DNA of 64,000 nucleotides from Ianthella basta. Its lineage: Eukaryota > Porifera > Demospongiae > Verongiida > Ianthellidae. The notes beneath the pieces were generated by a model that did no database searches, was not told the origin of the DNA, and saw only the letters and a program-made list of their open reading frames with translations. The stretch lies in assembly GCA_964019415.1 (NCBI GenBank), contig OZ025871.1:11170936-11234935 (forward strand), read 5' to 3'. Below are positions 43,126 to 53,324 of the stretch, one piece after another. Positions within the stretch are counted from its first letter, which is position 1; each line of letters opens with the position of its first letter. The position numbers were made by a program, and so were the translations under genes.

Positions 43126-43449
43126 TACAGTGGAACCCCGCCTTGCCGACACTCCTGAAAAGCGGACACCTTGATTATGCAGACACTTTCTAAAGTCCCA
43201 ACGATTGGCCCTATTCTACCTGTATAAATGTCCCCTTGAAATGCGGTCATCCCGTTATTCTGTATTGCAATGTTTTAAAATTACAATTTTCTGTAACACA
43301 GTAGTGCAGTGGAACCTACATGTCTAAGGCAGCCACTTGTGGGCTAGTTCTAACTGATCGTTATTGAGAGGTGGCTGTTCTACAGAGGTATACTGCGCAA
43401 TGCTTTAGTGCTACTTGAGGCCAGGGAGGCTGGCTGTTTTAGAGAGGTG
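43126..43449. repeat. two adjacent short repeats, copy of 39795-40118
   Basis: Exact recurrence 3331 bases downstream of 39795-40118, carried along by the tandem duplication. Confidence 0.6.
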
Positions 43450-43450
43450 G

Positions 43451-44011
43451 CCAATACCAAGCTCAGTCAACATTTCGTACTCAGGCAAGCCATTGTATCT
43501 CCATCAATGTGCTCTTGTGCAAGGCATCCTTGTATAAACTGAAAGATTCATTGCTTTCAACAATTGGAGGATGTATACTCCTTCTGTAGTGTCTTCAAGT
43601 AGGCAATGTTTGCATCACAATCATTCACTTCTTGAAACTGACTTGTGGAGAGGGACACTTTCTCCTTGGTTTCTTGTAGGTCACTCACAGGGTGTGTCCC
43701 CGTAGTCATGGAGGCAATAGAGGGCACATGTTCTGGTACAAGTCAGACCATGTTGTTACGTAATCCATAGATTCATAATTGGGTTCAGCTTTGAGGTCGC
43801 AATATTAATCATGCAAGCTTCTGTCTCTGACAACGCTAACTGCATTGGAGCTTTAAGCATGCAGTGATCTTGCAGAAGACTTTGGTAGTTTCCTTGCTGT
43901 AATCCAGCCATGCAGTATAGTTGCATATATGTATAGATGTATATAGTTGCACAGATGTATATATAATATTATATATATTATACGTATAGGATGCTGTTCT
44001 TCAGCATAATA
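43451..44011 (-). pseudogene. SAM-half relic (unit 6/7 spacer)
   Basis: Copy of the relic at 40120-40680 within the second 3331-bp unit. Confidence 0.75.
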
Positions 44012-44466
44012 TATTCCCATACATTTGCTGACCATGGAGCCTATATATACACGGGCCTGTACTTGTATAATTACAGATCTAGCTACAGTATATTATTAAG
44101 TACATCTACATGCTCTATATAACAGTCATGTCAATATCATAATTAGTATAGTCATCCATGCAAGTTTTCGGTTGCGCAGCTGCTTCCTGTATAACAGTAT
44201 TATTAATATTATATATGTGAACATCAAAACCTTACTACAAATTTGTATATATAGGAAACGACCAATTATAGTCTGGAAAGTAAATATAAGCTTGCATGTC
44301 TTAAAGCATAATATACATAATCTAAACGTGACAATGTTATAACCAAATTAATATCAATTTCAATTATTCACCTATACATAGCAAAATCCTTGGTTACTTA
44401 AAGGCACAACTTAACAGCCTATATGTCACTGCGCCAGCTGTATAATTATTGGTTTGGATCTGTTTG

Positions 44467-45891
44467 CTACTGCTCTGTTGTTGGGTTATTTAACATGAAG
44501 GATTTGGCTTCCTGGATCCGCTCCATTGTCTTCTGCTGCTTTGCCACTTTCCCCACAGGCCAGTCGGACGTTGCTGGATCTACACTATGCATTTCTTCAG
44601 CACGATCCACTGGGACAGCAAGGTACGAAAGATTAGAATCCATAGCCTCCTTTTCTGCAGGGCTACTTCGCTGCTTTTCTGGGTGTCGTATTACTTCATA
44701 GTATCCACTGTGAGCAAAGTCATAAATCTCATCCAGTGTCTTCTGCTGCTTTGGTACCATCGTCACTACAGTGAGGTTGAGGCTAACCGGCAGCTCTGCC
44801 ATGCGTGAGAAGTTCGCAACGTCTTCAACAGTGGTACCTTCTGTAGCTTTCATCATTCCTACCAACATGTCCTCTTTATGAATCCTTTCAACAGTGATAA
44901 TATTGGCGTACACGGTATCGCAGTCAGAGATGGTCCTCATGGTGAAGGGTGGCTTGAGGTGATTGAGGGCCTTTTGTAAGCTGATCCTCACATCTCTGGC
45001 TAGGACACTGAAGCGGCCTTTGCAATCTGGTGTAATATTCACAAGCTCGCCACTTTCACTCTTAGCATGCAGCACACCCTGCACTTGTCGCTGGTCTTTG
45101 GCTTGTTTCCTCTTTTCCTTGGGAAAGAGAAGTGTTCCAACTGGGACTAACCTCTCAGAGTGGGCTCGAAGTGTAAACTCTTCACTGACTGCGATGACTG
45201 GCGGTAGTGACTTACACTGCAAGAGCTCTTCTGCTGTGATCTTGCCCAAACTCTGAGGACGACTATGCTCAAACATCAAGACAGCTGTGGGAGCAAGATC
45301 AAAGGCCTCTGTGTGTACTGGGACGACATAGGTGGACCCGTCGGTCTGGGCTCTACAGGTGGCCACTAGAGTGCTCTTCTTCTCCAAAACGACAAATATC
45401 TGTGCCAGACCGAAACTGTAAGAATCGCATAAAGAGCTCTTCCCAGCTCTCACCTTCACTAAGCAAGGCAGATCACGCATCTTCTTTACTTTACTGAACT
45501 CCTTGAGAGACATAGGCTTACCGCTTGCCAAAAGCTCATAATCCGACATCGATGCCAATTTCAGCGCGTGATCATTTTGCGTCAGTGTCTGATTGCAATC
45601 TGCCTTCGTAGATGAATCTGCTGGCATTAGTGCTTCCTTAGTGGGTACTCCCGCCAGCAGTGAACCAGCTGTTTCTCTGTCATATGCATCCCTTTCCTTG
45701 CGGTTAGCGCCGCTTGTCTCGGTAGAGGAAACGAGTCCGCCTCTCTGCACCGTTTCAGTAGCGTTGTCGGTTCTGCTGTCTCTGTGCGGCGCTGGCGGCG
45801 GTAGTACTGTCTTGCCTCTGGACCAGCGAGCTGCAGTTGATGGCTTAGGAAGGAGAAGAGGTTGAGTATCTGGTGCTCTGCGCTTGGACAT
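44467..45891 (-). CDS. SAM-less CABIT protein (474 aa, unit 7)
   Basis: ATG 45891 (MSKRRAPDTQPLLLPKPS). CABIT domain as in the other members (LPCLVKVRAG, DCKGRFSVLARD, ELVNITPD instead of EIVNITPD). Tyrosine motifs EIYDFAHSGYYEV and NLSYLAVPVD. The C-terminus KQQKTMERIQEAKSFMLNNP lacks the SAM domain. The N-terminus and 5' flank are close to those of the damaged unit 4 (both MSKRRAPDT, both with the gctagggggggcccgccgcg flank), so units 4 and 7 are sisters and units 5/6 form another pair. Confidence 0.85.
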   Translation of the reverse strand: MSKRRAPDTQPLLLPKPSTAARWSRGKTVLPPPAPHRDSRTDNATETVQRGGLVSSTETSGANRKERDAYDRETAGSLLAGVPTKEALMPADSSTKADCNQTLTQNDHALKLASMSDYELLASGKPMSLKEFSKVKKMRDLPCLVKVRAGKSSLCDSYSFGLAQIFVVLEKKSTLVATCRAQTDGSTYVVPVHTEAFDLAPTAVLMFEHSRPQSLGKITAEELLQCKSLPPVIAVSEEFTLRAHSERLVPVGTLLFPKEKRKQAKDQRQVQGVLHAKSESGELVNITPDCKGRFSVLARDVRISLQKALNHLKPPFTMRTISDCDTVYANIITVERIHKEDMLVGMMKATEGTTVEDVANFSRMAELPVSLNLTVVTMVPKQQKTLDEIYDFAHSGYYEVIRHPEKQRSSPAEKEAMDSNLSYLAVPVDRAEEMHSVDPATSDWPVGKVAKQQKTMERIQEAKSFMLNNPTTEQ

Positions 45892-46404
45892 GATCTATAG
45901 GACTGGACGTCCCCTGATCATGCATGAACTGTTTTACTTGCTTGCAATTTGTGATGAGGTTGTAATATAACTATATGTACGATAATGCTAACAACGCTTG
46001 TTTGGGAGCTAGGGGGGGCCCGCCGCGGAATGCCCGCAACAAATTGCATACATGCGTGTGTGCATGAACATGCCGTTCTGCATGGCAACAGAGTATAAAT
46101 TAATACGGCGTACTTTCATCATGTTACATTACTGGTAGTGTATCAAGGTACTATTATATTACATGTTTTGTTAAAGAAGAAGTAACTGAAGTCACAGTTA
46201 TTTTCTGCATGCATGCACACACAATGCCACATGTAAAGGTATAAATGCTTGAAATATGTGATACAGGACAGCGATGTTGGCCATGCAGTGTCTCACACTG
46301 ATAATTTAACATAATTATATTACTTTGTTCACTGCACATCGTCTAAGGGCTATACCTCCTCTATGTCATGCAACTTGGCAAAACAACCACCTACTGCAAT
46401 GTTA

Positions 46405-46700
46405 GGTCACTCACAGGGTGTGTCCCTGTAGTCATGGAGACAATAGAGGATACTTGTTTTGGTACAAGTGAGACCATGTTGTTACGTAATCCATAGATTC
46501 ATAGTTAGGTTCAGCTTTGAGGTCGCAATCATGCAAGCTTCTGTCTCTGATAACGTTAACTGCATTGGAGTTTTTAGCATGCAGTGATCTTGCAGAAGAC
46601 TTTGGTAGTTTCCTTGCCGCAAGCCAGTCATGCAGTATAGTTGCATATATGTATAGATGTATATAGTTGCACAGATGTATTATATATACGTATAGGATGC
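46405..46700 (-). pseudogene. SAM-half relic (unit 7/8 spacer), shortest
   Basis: Only the linker part survives (KLPKSSARSLHAKNSN, NYESMDYV); the SAM part is absent, joined to the cctactgcaatg spacer word near 46400. Confidence 0.7.
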
Positions 46701-46723
46701 TGTTCTTCGGCATATATACATTT

Positions 46724-46864
46724 ATACCGTTACCAAGGAAACCATGCTTATATCACCTATTTGCACATGGTTTCCTTGGTATTGGTATATATATTATATA
46801 GACCTCTTGAAGGGGCTGTATTGGTGATATATCACCTAATACAGCCCCTTCAAGTGGTCTATAT
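46724..46864. repeat. two adjacent palindromes
   Basis: The first pairs 46724-46746 with 46766-46788 (taccaaggaaaccatg / catggtttccttggta) around a 19-base loop. The second, 46797-46830 with 46831-46864, is almost perfect and has essentially no loop (ccttgaaggggctgtattgg type arm, centre gatatatc). Between them is a short AT stretch. Both could form cruciforms or RNA hairpins. Confidence 0.85.
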
Positions 46865-47303
46865 ATATTACGTATCCCCATGCATTTGCTGACCATGCAG
46901 CCTATATATGGGCCTGTACATAATTATAAGTCTAGCTACAATATATTATTATAGTCATTCATGCAAGTTTTCGGTTGCGCAGCTGCTTCCTGTACAATAG
47001 TATAATTATATCATTATTTAATTATGGAACATGAAAGTACAAAACTGTAAAGAAAATGACTCATTATAGTCTGGAAAGTAAAATATAAGCATGCATGTCA
47101 TTATATATTATAATTATATTATAAAACATAATGTATACATAATCTAAACTTGACATTTGACAATGTTATAACCAAATTTATCTGAATTTCAATTATTCAC
47201 CATACAAAGTAAAATCCTTGTTTACTTAAAGGCACAAACTACTAATACAGCTTTAATGTCACTGCTGGCTGTATAATTATTGGTTTAGATTTGTTTGCTA
47301 CTG

Positions 47304-49100
47304 TTATGTTGCTGGGCTGTTCAACATGAAGTATTCAGCACTGGTTCGACCAGTCACAATCTTCATTAGACGCAGTCTGTGTAGGGACTTGGAAACACCG
47401 AGTTCAATCAGCATTTCATCACTCAGGCAAGCCATTGTATCTCCATCAATCTGCTCTTGATCAAAGCCATCCTTGTAAGCGGACAGGTTCATTGCTTCCA
47501 ACAACTTGAGGATGTCCTCCTTCTGCAGTGTCTTCAAGTAGGCAATATTTGCTTCAGAATTCATTAATCCTTCTTGACTCACAGATACAGGCACTTCCTC
47601 CTTGGTTACTGGTAGGTCACTCACAAAGGGAGTCTCCATAGCCTTGGAAACAGGAGAAGATACTTGCTGATGTCTTGCTATGGCCAATGGTGGACTATCC
47701 ATAGAATCATAAATGTGATCTGCTTGGGTGCACAGTTCCGTCTCTGATAACTGCATTGGAGGTTTTGGCAATGACCTAGTTGAGGGGTTAGATGGCTGTT
47801 TTGTCACACGCCAGTTGGTAGTTTCTGATTGTGCACTATGCTGCACTTTGCCCATAGGGATAGCACTGTATGATGGATTGGAATGCATAACCAGCTTTTT
47901 TGTTGAGGTACTGGGTTGCCTTTCTGTGTGACGTGCTACTCCATAGTATCCAGTATGAGCATAGTCATAAATCTGCTCCAGTGTCTTTTGTTGCTTTGGC
48001 ACCATCATCACTACAGTGAGATTGAGGCTAACTGGCAGCTCTGCCATGCGTGAGAAGCTTGCAACGTCTTCAACAGTGGTACCTTCTGTAGCTTTCATCA
48101 TTCCTACCAACATGTCCTCTTTATGAACTCGTTCAACAGTGACAGAATTGACATACACGTTGTCACAGTCGGAGATGGTCCTCATGGTGAAGGGTGGCTT
48201 GAGGTGATTGAGGGCCCTTTGTAAACTAAGCCTCACATCACTGGCTAGGACACTGAAGCGGCCATAGCTACCTGGCGTAATGTGCACCATCTCACCACTT
48301 TCGCTCTTAGCGAGCAACACCTCCTGCACCTGTCGCTGGTCTGTCACTTGTTTCTTCAATCCTTTGGGAAAGAGCAGTGTTCCAACTGGCACTTTCTTCT
48401 CAGAACCTTCACTGAGTCCAAACTCTTCACTGACTGCGATGACTGGCGGCAGTGACTTACACTTCAAGAGCTCTTCTGCTGTGATCTTGCCCAAACTCTG
48501 AGGACGACTATGCTCAAACATCAAGACAGCTGTGGGAGCAAGATCAAAGGCATCTGTGTGGACCGGGACGACATTGGTTGGCCCGTCTACCTGGTCTCTA
48601 CAGGTGGCCACTAGAGTGCTCTTCTTCTCCAAAACAACAAACATCTGTGCCTGGCCGAAGCTGTATGAATCGCACAAAGAGTGCTGCCCGCCCGCCACCT
48701 TCACTAAGCAAGGGAGATCACGCGCTTTCTTCCCCTTACTGAACTCCTTCAGTGACATTGGCTTGCCACTTGGAAAAAGCTCATAATCCGACGCCGATGC
48801 CAACTTTAGTGCTTCAGTGTCGTCTTGCGTCAGTACTGGTGTTTGATCGTATGTCGCCTTCGCAGATGAGCCGGAAGCTGCTTTAGTAGCTACTCCCATC
48901 GGTGAAGCAGCTGTTTCTCTGCAATCCTTTCTCCTGTGGCTGGTACCGCGTGCCCCAGAGGAAACAAGTTCGCCTCTAACACTTTCAGTTCTACTGTCTC
49001 TGTGCGGCTTTAGCCGAGGTAGTTTTCCGGTTAGGCGTGTTGCGACTGGCGCGATAGGAGGGACGGGTGGTGTAGTATCTGGTGCTCTGTGCCCGGACAC
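47304..49100 (-). CDS. CABIT-SAM adaptor protein (about 598 codons, unit 8) with GTG in place of the start ATG
   Basis: Closest to the gene at 56718-58709 (MSGHRAPGTTPP there). At the homologous start position this copy has GTG (49098-49100) and no in-frame ATG upstream, so translation must begin at a non-AUG codon or at the next Met, codon 68 (48899). That would remove the Pro-rich N-terminus but leave the CABIT domain whole. CABIT about 115-370 (LPCLVKVAGG, GSYGRFSVLASD, where the usual DCKGRFS is GSYGRFS and the cysteine is lost). Tyrosines in QIYDYAHTGYYGV, NPSYSAIPMG and HIYDSMDSP. SAM domain at 518-586 (ILKLLEAMNLSAYKDGF, IDGDTMACL). Confidence 0.8.
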   Translation of the reverse strand: MSGHRAPDTTPPVPPIAPVATRLTGKLPRLKPHRDSRTESVRGELVSSGARGTSHRRKDCRETAASPMGVATKAASGSSAKATYDQTPVLTQDDTEALKLASASDYELFPSGKPMSLKEFSKGKKARDLPCLVKVAGGQHSLCDSYSFGQAQMFVVLEKKSTLVATCRDQVDGPTNVVPVHTDAFDLAPTAVLMFEHSRPQSLGKITAEELLKCKSLPPVIAVSEEFGLSEGSEKKVPVGTLLFPKGLKKQVTDQRQVQEVLLAKSESGEMVHITPGSYGRFSVLASDVRLSLQRALNHLKPPFTMRTISDCDNVYVNSVTVERVHKEDMLVGMMKATEGTTVEDVASFSRMAELPVSLNLTVVMMVPKQQKTLEQIYDYAHTGYYGVARHTERQPSTSTKKLVMHSNPSYSAIPMGKVQHSAQSETTNWRVTKQPSNPSTRSLPKPPMQLSETELCTQADHIYDSMDSPPLAIARHQQVSSPVSKAMETPFVSDLPVTKEEVPVSVSQEGLMNSEANIAYLKTLQKEDILKLLEAMNLSAYKDGFDQEQIDGDTMACLSDEMLIELGVSKSLHRLRLMKIVTGRTSAEYFMLNSPAT

Positions 49101-50439
49101 GGTGTTTCTTCTGCCTCAATCGTAAGCCAAGGTCATGAGATTGTGAGAAAGCGAAGGACGCATAATGTAATTATGCATGCACGTGTGGGGGGCGCTTATG
49201 CTCTCCTAGAAGCATACAAAGTGCGGGGCTCTCATGCAGGCATATTGATATGCGCCCCAATGAGGTCGGTGAGCGTATATATGCTCCCTTCTACTGCTTT
49301 ATGCTAGCTTCCTACGTACATCTATAAGTAATCTCTATAATGGATACGTTATATTCTTTGTAATAGCTAGCTACCCATGCAGAAGTCAGACTTGCATGGG
49401 TATTCAACTCACTGTGTTTAGACTTGAGGCTCACCTCAATCAGCATGCACCAGCTAACTGTCTGTGAAACTGTGTTAGTAACTTACTTGTAGCTTGCTTT
49501 TACTGGTTTTGACTGGTCATTCATCTGATTAAAGTAAATTTTAAGATGATGGTAAATTGTCAGTTGCAGTTTTGGTGTGTAATCTCATCTGAGTTGACTC
49601 AGTTGAGTTCCCCTATACATGTGCACAGTTAGTGAATTGGGAAGTTCCATTGCATGCATGCATGCCCAGTGTGTTATATCAATCAATCAACCAATCAATC
49701 ACACCTTCACCTTGTAATATGTAGCCTCGCAAACCAGATTATTCCATGCATAATACCTCAACAGTGTGGCTCACTAGACTACAATTATATTATGTCTCCC
49801 AAAGTGTTTTTTCACTGTACATCCTTGAATTTGAAGATGGGTACACAGGTACATGTACTCTTGGGCAGAAAGGGTACATTTAAGATAGCATCAAACCCGA
49901 CAAATTAAACCACTAAATTATACCATTGTATATTTGATGTGCCAATGTTGAGGACACCGGTGCTTTGATGTATCAGAGCTGTGTTCATATTATGCATCTA
50001 AGATGTAGTGTATGCATTAACCTGGCATGGTGTTACAGTGTGTTTTATGTTATTTCCTGTGTGTGTTTTATATTTTTCCCTGTGTGTGTTTATATATAGT
50101 ATTTCCTGTAATGCATCATTAGCTGTTTCGTTTTACCTGTATTTCCTGTTCTTTTATGCACGTGACATGTGATTTTTTATTGTTCCGCATGGTTGTATTG
50201 CCTTTGTGCTTTGTGCCTTTGTCTGGAAGTTGAATTATTGAAGTTCCTAGTAACTAAGCGTGTGGAAGTTTAGTTCTCGTCATTGTTTAGTTATGGTTAT
50301 AACTGTTCATGTTCAATCACATATCCGATGGGTGGATTGTGATATAATATCATAATTAAAACTTCCAACTTTAATTGCATGGATTGAAAGTGATGCTACT
50401 GGTTTTCAAGTAGATATATAATGTGAATGTGCATGCATA
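49101..50439. other. gene-free stretch, nothing recognised
   Basis: About 1.3 kb of AT-rich DNA with a short imperfect (TCAA)n near 49678-49700 and a T-rich stretch with repeated tttcctgtgtgtgtttta words at 50041-50110. The conserved promoter words of units 1-7 are not recognisable upstream of unit 8. Confidence 0.5.
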
Positions 50440-51062
50440 CTCCATAGAGAACATAGAGGCATTTCGAGCAATTTCATGCAACATATAATAATTATTATAA
50501 ATGTCTTGTAACAATTCAGGACGTTCAACCCAAGGGTCTTTGTCAAGTGAACAACTGAAGAATGAGGGAGAGGTAGCTAATAAATACTAAGTAAACTATT
50601 GGGGTCATGAAGGGAGATGAGTGATAATTAAGGCTGTTTCAATGAATATAAACAGAATAATTAAGGCGGGAAAGTACGGTCATGGCAGGAAGGGATGTTG
50701 ACTGCTGTCAAGGATGGGGTTCCGCACAGATGGGAGATAAAGTCCGTGGTCTAGTGTTCATAGTGGGATTCCACTGCTGGATGAGGATGGCTTCTACAGT
50801 TCTCCTTTTCCAGTAGTTGGGGCTCACCTGCTCAACTTGGGTACCTTCCCAATCAATGGGGTGATCACACTACTGTACGTGTGCTGCAATTCTGTTCTTG
50901 TCATTGCCTTGATCGTTGTACTGCTTGCATGTCTGTGCTCAACAAATCAGTTCTGTAAGTTCCTCTTGGTCTCTTCTAATGACCACTATGGAGTATCATA
51001 CTCCATAGTAGCCAATAGTCTCGTGAGCCCTATGGAGGGGATTACCTCCCCTCCATATATTT
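50440..51062 (-). mobile_element. degraded Penelope-like retroelement 3' fragment, copy 1
   Basis: On the minus strand the segment around 50756-50826 encodes NYWKRRTVEAILIQQWNPTM, very like the C-terminal part of the GIY-YIG endonuclease found at the end of Penelope-like reverse transcriptases. About 0.2 kb upstream a VEHRHASS-like stretch fits the same domain. The remainder is non-coding. It is a broken, clearly old piece. A second copy with the same flanks lies at 62875-63480. Confidence 0.45.
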
Positions 51063-51540
51063 TACATAATAATGACTAACGCTACAGCCACTTGCAATAG
51101 TACGTCACAAATATCACAACGTTGTGCAAAGCTGGAAATGTTGCCAAATGTAGGGATGATGAAAACTTATTCAAAGCCAGTGATGGTTGACCTGGGTTGT
51201 TGCATGGACCTGCTGGCCCTCCTCTTTGCATGGACCGGTCCTCCTCCCTTGCTGCTTGGACCTTCCCCCTCCTTGTTCCTGAGATTTTCTGCAAGCTTTC
51301 AGTAAGCCAGAAATTGTTTTCTTGATGCACAAATTGCAAAATAATTGCCAACCATACATCACTGATGCATACACAAAGTACATGTATATAATTATGATCA
51401 GAGAAGCAGCCCTTGTAATTGGGTGTATAGGTATAATATTTATTGTGTCATGCATATGTATGCTATAGATGCAGTGTGAATCAGCTGGTTATAGTATTAC
51501 TCTGTACTGACAATGGGCTGCATGTGGAGTCTGCTCTATC
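51063..51540. repeat. direct repeat continuing the Penelope-like block, copy 1
   Basis: About 0.48 kb (ccacttgcaatagtacgtca through gggctgcatgtggagtctgc) with a collinear copy at 63481-64000. Together with the preceding fragment the direct repeat is about 1.1 kb long and the copies are about 12.4 kb apart. The second copy runs off the window. Confidence 0.75.
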
Positions 51541-51614
51541 ACGGCTGTTTAGCTTAGTTTTTGCGAGTAAATTGGAAACGGGAATCCAACAGTTGGCGTA
51601 TTCGGAAGGACGGC

Positions 51615-52046
51615 ATGGGTTTTAGCCTTTTTCTCCGTGATCTCTTGGACAATCACTACGTTACGGAAAGGACAGGTAAGCTTGATAGTTTTTAATGTGA
51701 TTGTAGTTTTAAAAGCATTGTTAACGCCTTTTCACTTGTGATATATGGACATATACTTTCTTATGTTCAATTGCTTGTAGCGCGATTCTCCGGGTTTTCC
51801 TGCAATGATGTTATACGTTTTGGGATAGTCCAGCCATCATATAACACTGCACTGTTGAGAGTGTTCTACTGCCATTTTCCTACAACCCGTTTTAAGAGCA
51901 AATGTTTTGGTTATTATTGTGAACAGTGCAGCCATCTTTGTTGGGCTGACTGCATATCAATGCTTCTTTACAGGATGCCAGATTGCATCAGAGCAGTGCA
52001 TTCTTTGAAATGCAAACTGCTGTACCATGTGGCCAATTTTATATGA
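51615..52046 (+). CDS. possible two-exon gene inside a long inverted repeat (108 aa)
   Basis: A first exon from ATG 51615 (MGFSLFLRDLLDNHYVTERT) ends at a good donor (GGACAG|GTAAGC at 51675). After a 105-base intron ending ttgcttgtag, a second exon (51781-52046) stays in frame: ARFSGFSCNDVIRFGIV, LLRVFYCHFPTT, GYYCEQCSHLCWADC, and stops at 52046. Joined length 108 codons. The cluster CxxCxxxCxxxC (YYCEQCSHLCWADC) suggests metal binding. The same sequence, splice sites included, is present in the opposite arm (about 54191-54604). I do not recognise the family; it may be an exon captured by, or part of, a repeat element. Confidence 0.35.
51620..52033 (+). repeat. left arm of a long inverted repeat (414 bp)
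   Basis: Reverse complement of 54191-54604 with only scattered mismatches and equal length. The 2.16-kb interval between the arms contains AT-rich DNA and the nested palindromes of 53325-54056. Confidence 0.9.
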
Positions 52047-53324
52047 TAATTATGGATTTATTGGACTGATTGGATGTGGATGGTAACGTCAAAGGAATCT
52101 AAAGTATGCTAAAGTAGTTATCACCTAGCGATAACTTAGTTATCACCCGGTGATAACTAGTGTCGTCTAATGATAACTAGAAATACTTGTTGAAAAAGGA
52201 GATGAATAGCAGTCACTATCAATATAATTATATTTATCACCTCTTGACTTCTAGTTGTTACCCTGACAAGATGTTTGTAGTTGCCCTGATGCATGCTTCT
52301 CAGTCATTTGCAAGTAGAACACATGCTCATCCTTGCCCTGACCCAAATGATGCTAGTTTGGGTAGTCCTTCTGGTTGTGCCAAATGAGACTAAGTGTCAT
52401 ACCAATGACAAGGTTACTCTAAGTGACCGTGGAAGTACTGTTCACTGAGTCAGTCATGCATGTTGAACTGTTATGGCAACAGCAACATGGATTTTGTTCC
52501 ATTGTAATTGCTGCATGTACTGTAGGGTGTGAAAGCAGTGGAGCACAGGCACGGGGCATTAAATATAAGGTAAAGTGGGAGGTTCCTAACAAGACAGGGT
52601 TTCTCAACATGATGCACCGCCTATTGCTTGTAAGTGAGGGAACAGCTTCTGTGTTTGCATGTGTTTAGCACAGGTGTCAATGTGACACCAGCCTGGGTGT
52701 TCCTTCGCATACAGGCAAACAGTGGTGCCCTGTTTAGGTCACCCTATCTTGTTCCAAGCCCCCAATTTACTTTACTCATCCTTCAAACGGTTTGCGGGCA
52801 TCTTCAGACCAACTGGAAGCTTCTCAAGGTCCTATGGGAATCTTCTGCTGGGGTCTGGTGTCCCCACCTTAGCAACACTTTTGTTCGCCAGCGACAGGAG
52901 AAACTGTTATAGCTCACCCTAAGCAGAAGATGCATCTCTTCAACGGTGCGTGATGAAGTTGAAGTCACACGCTGAACAGGATTTAAATGCATGCCCGATG
53001 AGCCAGTTGACAATGACAATTACCTGTATAAAGAGGAATGGGGGCCGGGGGTGGAAACAGCTGCAGAGGACATCCCCCCAACATATCTATCTGGCTCTGA
53101 TTGGGTGTTTGTGAAAGGAAGTGTTGTAACCAGGTATAAGCTAAGGAAGGACAAGATAAAACAAATTAGATTACAAAATATAGCTATAGCAACCTACTAA
53201 CATCAGATGCATTAGCTATACAGTATTGTTCATAATGTGTTGATTTTAATGATACTTTCCATGCAGCCAACTGCGGTGCAATCCCCACACATGTTTCAAT
53301 ACAATTTATACAATACAGTACAAT
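52034..53324. other. loop of the long inverted repeat, left part; nothing recognised
   Basis: About 1.3 kb. Short run of repeated words taactagtgtcgtctaatga/ttatcacccggtgataacta near 52120-52170 (small imperfect palindromes of the TTATCACC type). No convincing gene: the longest frames are under 95 codons and unlike anything I know. Confidence 0.4.

Larger units (their letters stand above)
41323..44653. repeat. 3331-bp tandem unit, second copy
   Basis: Second copy of the unit described for 37992-41322. The right border is set by the first differences between units 6 and 7 (ggtgccgtattactcc versus ggtgtcgtattacttc). Confidence 0.85.

Noticed and set aside
37992-44653. The identical 3331-bp units taken as an assembly error
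   Set aside because: Possible, but unit 6 is a clean mosaic of units 5 and 7 with the switch in shared sequence, which is what true unequal crossing-over gives. An assembly artefact is kept as the named alternative.
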